Positions 57,414 through 64,000 of a stretch of 64,000 bases of DNA are shown piece by piece. The DNA lies in contig NZ_SIJH01000013.1 of the NCBI RefSeq assembly GCF_004762095.1, positions 88,168 to 152,167 of the forward strand, read 5' to 3'. A program made the position numbers and the translations under genes. Within the stretch, counting starts at the first letter, position 1. Every line of letters begins with the position of its first letter. The stretch is from Tabrizicola caldifontis. Its GTDB lineage: Bacteria; Pseudomonadota; Alphaproteobacteria; Rhodobacterales; Rhodobacteraceae. The notes beneath the pieces are model-generated. The model had not been told where the DNA came from, ran no database searches, and was given only the letters and a program-made list of their open reading frames with translations.

Positions 57414-58168
57414 CCGACGGGCCTCAGATCCGCCGACTGGGTGGACAGCCGGGCGGGGTCACGCACGGGCAGATCTGCGACCAGCAGGGCCGGGCCTTCG
57501 CCCGCCTGAGCAAGGATTTCCCCGTGCGGGCCGGCAATCAGGCTACCGCCGACATAGGTCAGGTCGCCCTCTTGCCCGCAAAAGTTGGCATAGACGATGG
57601 TGGCCCCATGGTTCGCCGCCATGGCTGGGACTGTGTAGCGCACGACGTGGGTGAAGGGCAGCATGTTGGCGGTTGGTGCGAGGATCACGGTCACCCCGCG
57701 ATCGGCAAGCGCCTTCACATGGGGCGCAAACTCTATGTCGTAACATATAAGGATTGCTGCAATTTCGTCGCCAAGGGCGAAGAGCGAATAGGCCTCGCCC
57801 GGCTGATAGAGGGCCCGTTCCCGGGGGCCGTAGAGCTGGATCTTGCGGTAGTTGGCAAGCAAGGTGCCATCCGGGCCGAAGCAGGCGGCAGAGTTTAACA
57901 CGCGTTCGCCCTCGCGTTCGGCATAGCCGACCACCAGCGCCGTTCCATGTGCCCTTGCGGCTGCTGCAAGCCTTTGCATCGGAGCGCTGTCCAGAGCCAA
58001 GGCCCGGGCCGCAATGTCCGGCTGGTTGTAGCCGGGCAGGAAGACTTCGGGCAGGACGAGGGCTGCCGCACCCATGGCTGCGGCTGCGGCAAGTGCCGCC
58101 TCGGCCTGCGTGCAGGCAGCGTCGAGGTCGCCCATGGGCGAAGGGGTTTGCAGAAGGGCTAGGCGCAT
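57410..58168 (-). CDS. carbon-nitrogen hydrolase (nitrilase superfamily amidase)
   Basis: A 252-residue amidase. The Glu-Lys-Cys triad is visible: Glu in VLPEVFLPGYN (~42), Lys in LLANYRKIQLYG, and Cys in ILICYDIEFAPH (~137-148). The short length and single domain fit omega-amidase, beta-ureidopropionase-like or R-amidase members. It probably hydrolyses an amide or carbamoyl intermediate of the compound imported by the adjacent transporter. It lies between the binding protein and the TMADH-like gene. Confidence 0.88.
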   Translation of the reverse strand: MRLALLQTPSPMGDLDAACTQAEAALAAAAAMGAAALVLPEVFLPGYNQPDIAARALALDSAPMQRLAAAARAHGTALVVGYAEREGERVLNSAACFGPDGTLLANYRKIQLYGPRERALYQPGEAYSLFALGDEIAAILICYDIEFAPHVKALADRGVTVILAPTANMLPFTHVVRYTVPAMAANHGATIVYANFCGQEGDLTYVGGSLIAGPHGEILAQAGEGPALLVADLPVRDPARLSTQSADLRPVG

Positions 58169-58263
58169 GGTCGGATCCCGGCTAGCCGCTCATCGTTTAC
58201 CTGCCGGACGCTTTTCGCTGGTGTTGGCGAAGAGGTCCGGCAGGGCCGATGAGCAGCGGGGTG

Positions 58264-59283
58264 TCACTTCTTCAGGTTGGTCCAGATCGCGTCGTAGAGC
58301 TTCTGTGTCTCCTGATCGCAGGCCTGGGCGAAGACACCGGGGGTGATGCCCGGCGGTGGGTTGTTTTCCGGGCTGTTCTTGATCGCATCATCCAGGAACG
58401 GCTCTACCCCCATCACGCCCGAGGTATAGGCGGCATAGTTGGTTACGGCTGCCGCATTTTCCGGCTCCAGAAGGAAGTTCATGAATTTCAGGGCATTTTC
58501 GCGGTTCGGCGCATCCTTCAGCAGCACCACGTTGTCCATCCAGACCACATGGCCTTCCTTCGGATAGACATATTCGACATTCGCCCCTTCGGCCCGGGCC
58601 TTGGCAGAAAAACCGTTGTAGATCATGCCCGCGGCGGCATCGCCCGAAACCAGCACATCCTTGGCGATGTCCGAACCGAAGCTGGCCCAGTGCTTCTTCG
58701 CATTCAGCAGCATGTCATTCAGCGCTTTCAGCTGCTCGCGGTCCTGCGTGCACTGCGGAATGCCGAGGTAGAGGCTGCCCAGGATCAGCACCTCGTTCTG
58801 GCTGTCCAGCACGTTGATCTTGCCCGAAAGCTCCGGCGGCGGGTCGAAGATGGTGGCAAGGGACGAGATGTCGCCCTGATACACGTCGCGGTTCACGCTG
58901 AACGAGGTCGAGCCCCACTGGTAGGGGATGGAATGCTTGCGTCCGGGGTCGAACGGCACATCCATCCATTTCGGTTCGATATTGCCGAGGTTCGGCATTT
59001 CCTCGGGTGTGAAGCTGTCAAGCATCCCGTCGGCGGCCATGATGCCCACCATGAAGTCAGCCGGCACCGCCACGTCATACTGGCCAAGCTTGCCTGCCTT
59101 CAGAGAGGCCAGCATCGCCTCGTTGCTGTCATAGGTGTCGATGGTGACCTTGATCCCGGTTTCGGCCTCGAACTTCTGCACAAGGTCGTCGGGGATGTAT
59201 TCGAACCAGTGATATACCTTCAGCTCGCCTTCGGCGAAGGCGGGTGTGGCAAGCAGCGTGGTCAAGGCTAGAAGGCGTTTCAT
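58264..59283 (-). CDS. polyamine-type ABC transporter substrate-binding protein (PotF/PotD type)
   Basis: A 339-residue periplasmic protein. The signal peptide is MKRLLALTTLLATPAFA. The mature start GELKVYHWFEYIPDDLVQKFEAETGIKVTIDTYDSNEAML is the PotD/PotF hallmark, and VPADFMVGIMAADGMLD and VYPKEGHVVWMDNVVLLKDAPN also fit. It binds a polyamine or related cationic amine. It is the fourth gene of the module C operon. Confidence 0.92.
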   Translation of the reverse strand: MKRLLALTTLLATPAFAEGELKVYHWFEYIPDDLVQKFEAETGIKVTIDTYDSNEAMLASLKAGKLGQYDVAVPADFMVGIMAADGMLDSFTPEEMPNLGNIEPKWMDVPFDPGRKHSIPYQWGSTSFSVNRDVYQGDISSLATIFDPPPELSGKINVLDSQNEVLILGSLYLGIPQCTQDREQLKALNDMLLNAKKHWASFGSDIAKDVLVSGDAAAGMIYNGFSAKARAEGANVEYVYPKEGHVVWMDNVVLLKDAPNRENALKFMNFLLEPENAAAVTNYAAYTSGVMGVEPFLDDAIKNSPENNPPPGITPGVFAQACDQETQKLYDAIWTNLKK

Positions 59284-59301
59284 GGATCTCTCCTGTGGGT
59301 C

Positions 59302-60102
59302 TCAGGGCGTCTGGCGTCCCCTGCGGTTGATCAGATAGGCGGCGGTGACGAACAGCACGCTGACCAGCAGCATCAGCGTGGAAATGGCCATGATGTTCGG
59401 CTTGATGCCCTGTTTCACGCTGCCGAAGATCGCGGTGGGCAGCGTTTCCATGCCGGCACCCTTGACGAAGTTGGTGATGATGAAGTCGTCGAGGCTGATG
59501 ATGAAGGCCAGAAGCCAGCCCGAGACGATTCCCGGCACCATCAGCGGCAGCAGGATCAGACGAAAGGCTTGGGCGCGGGTCGCGTAAAGATCGCGGGCGG
59601 CCTGTTCGTATGTGCCCTCGATCCCCTCAAGCCGGGCGGCGATGGGCAGGTAAGCGAAGGGGATGCAGAAGGTGATGTGAGCCAGCAGGATGGTCAGATA
59701 ACCGGTTTTCAGGCCGATGGTGCTGAAGAAGATAAGTGTGGCGACCGCAATCACGATCTCGGGTACCATCAGCGGCAGGTTGATCAGGGCAAAGCTGGCC
59801 TGACGCCCCCTGAATGGCCCGCCCCTTACCATCGCAAGGGCCGCGGCGGTGGCAATCACTGTGGCGGTGGTCGCGGCCATCAGCGCGATGGTGATCGAAT
59901 TCCAGGCGGCCTGACCGAAGCGCGTGGCCTCGCGGCCGGTGAAGACTTCGCCATACCAGCGAAGCGAGAAGCCGCCCCAGCTAGTGATCGAGGTCGAGGC
60001 ATTGAAGCTGTATACCGCGACGACGATGAGCGGCGTGTACAGGACCACCAGGCAGACGATGGTCAACGGCAGGAAGCCCGGATAGTGCCGCACGCCCTTC
60101 AT
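59302..60102 (-). CDS. polyamine-type ABC transporter permease (PotI/PotC type)
   Basis: A 266-residue permease with six helices. It has the PotC/PotI start [27 protein letters not shown], the [18 protein letters not shown] segment, and the EAA-loop region [34 protein letters not shown] that contacts the ATPase. It follows the first permease gene after an 85-base gap. Confidence 0.92.
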   Translation of the reverse strand: MKGVRHYPGFLPLTIVCLVVLYTPLIVVAVYSFNASTSITSWGGFSLRWYGEVFTGREATRFGQAAWNSITIALMAATTATVIATAAALAMVRGGPFRGRQASFALINLPLMVPEIVIAVATLIFFSTIGLKTGYLTILLAHITFCIPFAYLPIAARLEGIEGTYEQAARDLYATRAQAFRLILLPLMVPGIVSGWLLAFIISLDDFIITNFVKGAGMETLPTAIFGSVKQGIKPNIMAISTLMLLVSVLFVTAAYLINRRGRQTP

Positions 60103-60187
60103 GGATTGGCCCCCCGGCGATTGCAGCCCCTGACTGGCCCCATGCGAAAGTGGGGGTGGGGGACGTGGGGCTGGGTCATCGCATGGT

Positions 60188-61105
60188 TCATCGCGGCGCC
60201 CTTCCTTGCGAGCGGGCGTAGATCAGCAGCACGATCAGGACAAGGCTCATCAGGATCATCGCGGCGGCGGCTCCGAAGGGCCAGTTCCCCTGGCTGCCGC
60301 GGAACTGTTCGTCGATCAGGCTGCCGATCATGAAGGTCTTGGCCCCGCCAAGAAGGTCGGGCGCCAGAAAGGCGCCAAGCGATGGGATGAAGACCAGGAT
60401 ACAGCCCGCGACGATGCCCGGTTTGACGACCGGCAGAACCACCTCGCGCAGGGTTGCCCATCGGTTGGCATAAAGGTCGGCGGCGGCCTCCGACAGGGCG
60501 AAGTTGTATCGCTCGACTGCGGCATAGATCGGAAGGACCATGAAGGGCAGGTAACTGTAGAACAGCCCGATCTGTACCGCCAGATTGGTGTTGATGATGG
60601 AAAGCGGGCTATCCAGAAGCCCAAGCCATTGCAGCGCCCCGTTCAACGGCCCCTGATCGCGCAGAAGGAAACGCAGCGACACGGTGCGGATCAGCAGGTT
60701 CACCCAGTAGGGGATCGTGATCAGGAACAGCCAGAGACCGCGCGTCCGGGCGGGTCGCGTCGCAATGAACCAAGCAGTGGGAAAGCCGATCAGCAGGCAC
60801 AGAAGGGTTGCCAGCCCCGCTTGCCAGATCGAGCGCCAGAAGATCGAGATGTAGGTCCATTCAATCCGGGGCGGGTCGTCACCGAAAAGGCCACGGTCAA
60901 GGAAGAACTGGTCATAGGCGGCAAGGGTGAAATCCCAGATCACGCCACCGCGAAATTCCTTGGTCAGGAAGGAATAGACCGCCATCAGGGCGACAGGCAG
61001 AACCATCAGGATGCCGATCACCAGCCAGCTTGGCAGCAGCAACGGGCGCACGAGATCCCGGTAGGTCGCGTCGCCCGGTGGCCGGTCGGGTCCGGGGCCG
61101 GCCAT
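60188..61105 (-). CDS. polyamine-type ABC transporter permease (PotH/PotB type)
   Basis: A 305-residue permease. It begins with a cytoplasmic stretch, then [21 protein letters not shown] and the PotB/PotH periplasmic loop. The [23 protein letters not shown] region and EAA loop [32 protein letters not shown] follow. Its ATG overlaps the ATPase stop (TGATG around 61103-61107), so the two are coupled. Confidence 0.92.
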   Translation of the reverse strand: MAGPGPDRPPGDATYRDLVRPLLLPSWLVIGILMVLPVALMAVYSFLTKEFRGGVIWDFTLAAYDQFFLDRGLFGDDPPRIEWTYISIFWRSIWQAGLATLLCLLIGFPTAWFIATRPARTRGLWLFLITIPYWVNLLIRTVSLRFLLRDQGPLNGALQWLGLLDSPLSIINTNLAVQIGLFYSYLPFMVLPIYAAVERYNFALSEAAADLYANRWATLREVVLPVVKPGIVAGCILVFIPSLGAFLAPDLLGGAKTFMIGSLIDEQFRGSQGNWPFGAAAAMILMSLVLIVLLIYARSQGRAPR

Positions 61106-62160
61106 CAGTCGGCCAGAAGGCGGGCGCCGCCTTCCTCCAGGTGCAGGCCGATCCTCTGGCCGGGTTCGGGCAGGGCGACGCGGGCTGCGTTCTGAAGCCG
61201 CAACGTGATGGGCTGGCCGCCGTCGAGATGGGCGATCACCTGAAGGTCGGTGCCAAGATAGACGACCCTTTCAACGGTCGCCGTCAGGTCGGCATCGTCT
61301 GAAATCATCAGGCGCTCGGGGCGGATCGACAGATGGTGAAGGCCGGTCGAGCTGCTGGCCGAGGGGCAGGTGATCCGGTGCCCGCCCGGCAGGACGACTG
61401 TGGCCCGATCTTCCGAAACTTCTTCAACCGTGACCTGCAACAGATTGGTTTCACCAATGAAATCCGCAACAAAGCGGTTGACGGGCGCCTCGTAGATCTC
61501 GCGCGCGGTGCCGATCTGCTGGACGCGGCCCGCGCTCATCACGGCGATCCGGTCTGACATGGTCAGCGCTTCTTCCTGATCGTGGGTCACGAAGATGAAG
61601 GTGATTCCGGTTTCTTCCTGAAGCTGCTTCAGTTCGACCCGCATCGCCTGGCGCAGCTTCAGATCCAGTGCCGAAAGCGGCTCGTCAAGAAGCAGCACCC
61701 TGGGTTGCGGCGCCAGCGCCCGGGCCAAGGCAACGCGTTGCTGCTGGCCGCCGGAAAGCTGGGCTGGCAGGCGGTCGGCGAACTGCGACAGATGCACCAT
61801 TTCCAGCATCCTGCCCGCACGCGCACGGCGGGTGGCAGGATCGACGCCTTTCATCTTCAACCCGAAGGCCACATTGTCGATCACCGACATGTGCGGGAAC
61901 AGCGCATATTGCTGAAAGACCGTGTTGACAGGCCGCTGGTGCGGTTCCAGCCGGGCAATGTCCTGACCGAAAAGACGGATTTCGCCCGAGGTAATCTCTT
62001 CGAACCCGGCGATCAGGCGCAGGAGCGTTGTCTTGCCGCAACCGGACGGGCCAAGCAAGGTAAAGAATTCGTTGTCGGCGATGGTCAGCGAAACGCCATG
62101 CAGCGCGGTGACCGGACCATAGCGTTTCACGGCATCACGGATGTCGACAGCGGTGGACAT
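61105..62160 (-). CDS. polyamine-type ABC transporter ATP-binding protein (PotG/PotA type)
   Basis: A 351-residue ATPase with Walker [19 protein letters not shown], signature [17 protein letters not shown], Walker [13 protein letters not shown], and the C-terminal TOBE regulatory domain ([22 protein letters not shown]). I prefer the ATG at 62160 (MSTAVDIRD). An ATG at 62172 also exists but overlaps an ATACCCCCA element. It is the first gene of module C, divergent from the LuxR-type regulator. Confidence 0.92.
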   Translation of the reverse strand: MSTAVDIRDAVKRYGPVTALHGVSLTIADNEFFTLLGPSGCGKTTLLRLIAGFEEITSGEIRLFGQDIARLEPHQRPVNTVFQQYALFPHMSVIDNVAFGLKMKGVDPATRRARAGRMLEMVHLSQFADRLPAQLSGGQQQRVALARALAPQPRVLLLDEPLSALDLKLRQAMRVELKQLQEETGITFIFVTHDQEEALTMSDRIAVMSAGRVQQIGTAREIYEAPVNRFVADFIGETNLLQVTVEEVSEDRATVVLPGGHRITCPSASSSTGLHHLSIRPERLMISDDADLTATVERVVYLGTDLQVIAHLDGGQPITLRLQNAARVALPEPGQRIGLHLEEGGARLLAD

Positions 62161-62170
62161 CGGCCAGCTC

Positions 62171-62231
62171 ATACCCCCAGTATCGGCGCGGAAAGGCTAA
62201 ACCTTGCGTCGTGCAGGGGTATATACCCCCA
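62171..62231. promoter_or_regulatory. palindrome GGGGTATATACCCC and ATACCCCCA direct repeat
   Basis: A perfect 14-base palindrome occupies 62216-62229, fifteen bases upstream of the luxR-type ATG. The nonamer ATACCCCCA occurs at 62171-62179 (next to the potG-like start) and 62223-62231 (within and after the palindrome), 52 bases apart. This is a strong candidate operator pair for the divergent LuxR-type regulator. Confidence 0.55.
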
Positions 62232-62244
62232 ATGAGGTATTCAC

Positions 62245-63036
62245 ATGGAGGCACTGCCGAACCTCTCCGAAAGCCGGCTGGCCGAAGTGATCGCCCGGAT
62301 CGGGGGCGAGGGCTTCGAGTCGGCCCTGTGGGATTTCTTTCTGGGCCTTGTCCGCCCCGACAACCTGGTCATTCTGGCCTACCGGGATGCCGGGCCGCCG
62401 CTCGTCCTGTATCGGCGCTTTGTCCATCCGCAAGTGTTTTCGGAATTGGAAAACACCTATGTTGCGGGGGCCTTTCGGCTGGATCCCTATTATGACCTGC
62501 ATCGCCGGCGCGCTCCCGAGGGGGCCTATCGGCTGCTGGACATCGCGCCCGATGCCTTCCAGCGCAGCCGGTATTTCATCGAATACTATGACCAGACCAC
62601 GCTGGTGGATGAGATCACCTTTGTTGTCTGGCCCGCGCCAGGGGTGTCGCTGAACCTGTGCCTAGGGCGCGACGCGACATCCGGCCGGGCGTTTTCGGCT
62701 TCGGAAATGGAATGTTTCCAAAGACTTGCCCCGGTGATTGCCGCACTGGCGCGGGCGCATTGGCGGGGGATTGCCGAAAGCGTCGGGCCGGCAGAGGACA
62801 CTGCCGGGGTCCTGGCGGCCTCGGCGGCGGCGCGGCACGGGATCAGCCTGTCGCCCCGCCAGGCGGAAGTGGCGCTGCTGATCCTGCGGGGACATTCGAC
62901 CGTGTCGATCGGCCTGCGTCTGGGCGTATCGCCCCAGACCGTGAAGGTGTTCCGCCGACAGCTTTATGCGCGCTGCGGGATCAGTTCGCAGGCAGAGTTG
63001 TTTGCCTTGATGCTACCCCTGCTAAAGGCAGGATGA
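62245..63036 (+). CDS. LuxR-family transcriptional regulator
   Basis: A 263-residue regulator. The C-terminal GerE-type helix-turn-helix is LSPRQAEVALLILRGHSTVSIGLRLGVSPQTVKVFRRQLYARCGI (~200-244). The N-terminal ~170 residues (DNLVILAYRDAGPPLVLYRRF, YFIEYYDQTTLVDEITFVVWPAPGVSLNLCLGR) look PAS/GAF-like rather than a typical autoinducer domain. It is divergent from the nine-gene amine operon with palindromic DNA between them, so it probably senses that substrate. Confidence 0.85.
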   Translation: MEALPNLSESRLAEVIARIGGEGFESALWDFFLGLVRPDNLVILAYRDAGPPLVLYRRFVHPQVFSELENTYVAGAFRLDPYYDLHRRRAPEGAYRLLDIAPDAFQRSRYFIEYYDQTTLVDEITFVVWPAPGVSLNLCLGRDATSGRAFSASEMECFQRLAPVIAALARAHWRGIAESVGPAEDTAGVLAASAAARHGISLSPRQAEVALLILRGHSTVSIGLRLGVSPQTVKVFRRQLYARCGISSQAELFALMLPLLKAG

Positions 63037-63156
63037 AAAACCTGACGGTATGATCCAGAAGCCCATGCCGGCAACACCCGTATGGCATGCCTCGGCTGAT
63101 GCCGCGCGACGGTCGGACGTCACCCCCCTTGCGGCGAAGGCGACGCGGCGACCGCG

Positions 63157-63867
63157 TCAGCCGTCCTCCGTGGTCGGCGTCTCGGCCTTGGGGCGCGGCT
63201 CGGATGGCATCTTGCCAGTCGCCAGATACACAGCCTGTTCGGCGATCGTGGTTGCGTGATCGCCAGCGCGTTCGATGTTCTTGGCGATGAAATGAAGGTG
63301 CATCGATGGGCCGATATTGGCCGGGTTTTCCATCATGTAGGTGAACAGCGACCGGAAGAGCGTGTTGTACATCTGGTCAACGTCGAGGTCGCGCTTGCGT
63401 ACACTGTCGGCCAGCGCCGCATCGCGCCGTACCAGCGCCTGCAGGGCCTCTTCCAGCATCTTCGCTACCAGCGTCGCCATCCGGCGGATCGTTCCGGCAT
63501 GGCCTTCGACCGGGGCGGTGCGGCCGATCACGCGGGCGCGCTTGGCCACGTTCTTGGCATAGTCGCCCACCCGCTCGAGCGCATTTGCCGCCCGCATGAC
63601 TGCAAGCACCAGCCGCAGATCCCCGGCAGTAGGCGCCCGACGGGCAATCAGGGTGGCGGCCTCGGTCTGGATGAACTCTTCCAGCTCGTCCACCGCCGCG
63701 TCGCGGGCGATCACCTGGGCGGCTGCCTCGAGATCCTGGTCCTCGAGGGCTTTCGCGGCATCCACAAGAGCGGTCTCGACAAGACCGGAAAGCCGCGCGA
63801 GATGTGCCTGAAGGGCATCGAGATCGCGGTCGAAGGCATGCAGGATGTGCGAGTCGGTCGTCGTCAT
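63157..63867 (-). CDS. phoU: phosphate uptake regulator PhoU
   Basis: A 236-residue all-helical protein with two PhoU repeats (LDALQAHLARLSGLVETALVDAAKAL and MATLVAKMLEEALQALVRRDAALADSVRKRD). The motif VMRAANALERVGDYAKNVAKRA in the first half and HFIAKNIERAGDHATTIAEQAVYL in the second carry the metal-binding Glu/Asp. It represses the Pho regulon when phosphate is plentiful, acting through PstSCAB and PhoR. It lies 11 bases after pstB. Confidence 0.95.
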   Translation of the reverse strand: MTTTDSHILHAFDRDLDALQAHLARLSGLVETALVDAAKALEDQDLEAAAQVIARDAAVDELEEFIQTEAATLIARRAPTAGDLRLVLAVMRAANALERVGDYAKNVAKRARVIGRTAPVEGHAGTIRRMATLVAKMLEEALQALVRRDAALADSVRKRDLDVDQMYNTLFRSLFTYMMENPANIGPSMHLHFIAKNIERAGDHATTIAEQAVYLATGKMPSEPRPKAETPTTEDG

Positions 63868-63878
63868 GGCCTTGCTCC

Positions 63879-64000
63879 TTACCCGATGCGGCCGGTGATG
63901 TAGGCTTCGGTCCTTGGGTCTTTCGGGTTGGTGAAGATCTGTGCTGTATCGCCGTATTCCACCAGGTTTCCGAGGTGGAAGAAGGCGGTCTTCTGGCTGA
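63879..64000 (-). CDS. pstB: phosphate ABC transporter ATP-binding protein PstB, 3' end only
   Basis: The last 39 codons are visible. They encode [16 protein letters not shown] followed by [22 protein letters not shown] and a TAA stop at 63881-63879. This is the conserved PstB C-terminus, and the position directly before phoU agrees. The remainder lies beyond the window edge. Confidence 0.9.
   Translation of the reverse strand, partial: SQKTAFFHLGNLVEYGDTAQIFTNPKDPRTEAYITGRIG

Overview
The window reads as a chromosomal segment of a high-GC alphaproteobacterium of the Rhodobacteraceae (Rhodobacter, Tabrizicola, Gemmobacter or Paracoccus relatives). This rests on family content and gene order: yajC-secD-secF followed by a Mth938-domain gene, ccmABCDG, folB-folP-glmM, glyQ and glyS separated by small genes, several TRAP and ABC transporters, and Lrp, IclR and LacI regulators. 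The species is not determined. I see no rRNA, tRNA, CRISPR array, insertion sequence, integrase or prophage gene.

Positions 1-35900 are mostly core genome: the 3' end of der, a TspO-like membrane protein, serS, yajC-secD-secF, an aldo/keto reductase, the cytochrome c maturation genes ccmABCDG, acnA, a DUF1223 protein, a lysophospholipid acyltransferase with an EamA exporter, a small beta-barrel outer membrane protein, a solitary FliG-like protein, purB, a degenerate trypsin-like protein, the glyQ/glyS block with a FkbM methyltransferase inside it, a divergent pyruvate phosphate dikinase-like protein, a SleB-type cell wall hydrolase, folB-folP-glmM, a GT-A-like protein, ilvC, and two overlapping Lrp genes divergent from ilvC.

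Positions 36100-62200 are accessory catabolic DNA arranged as three neighbouring modules. Module A (36166-44883) has two divergent arms. One arm carries an intradiol dioxygenase, an IclR regulator and an amidohydrolase. The other carries a citryl-CoA lyase-like enzyme, a class III CoA-transferase, a TRAP transporter and an FMN reductase. The 99-base gap between the arms holds a promoter-like sequence and two dyads. Module B (45200-52690) has a ribose-type sugar ABC transporter, a TIM-barrel isomerase, a LacI regulator and, divergently, a desaturase-type oxygenase, a Rieske ferredoxin and a PanB-like protein. It resembles the moc (rhizopine, methylated inosamine) genes in several components. 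Module C (52871-63036) is a nine-gene polyamine-type ABC/amine-oxidation operon: potG-H-I-F-like transporter genes, a nitrilase-family amidase, a trimethylamine-dehydrogenase-like flavoprotein, a RidA-family protein, a DUF1028 protein and a flavin monooxygenase. It is divergent from a LuxR-type regulator, with a perfect GGGGTATATACCCC palindrome between them. The window ends in phoU and the 3' end of pstB.

The best candidates for undescribed biology are modules A, B and C, the PanB-like enzyme that appears to lack the PanB metal ligands, and the trypsin-fold protein in which all three catalytic residues appear replaced. All functional assignments are by-eye family recognition; none was tested by a database search.
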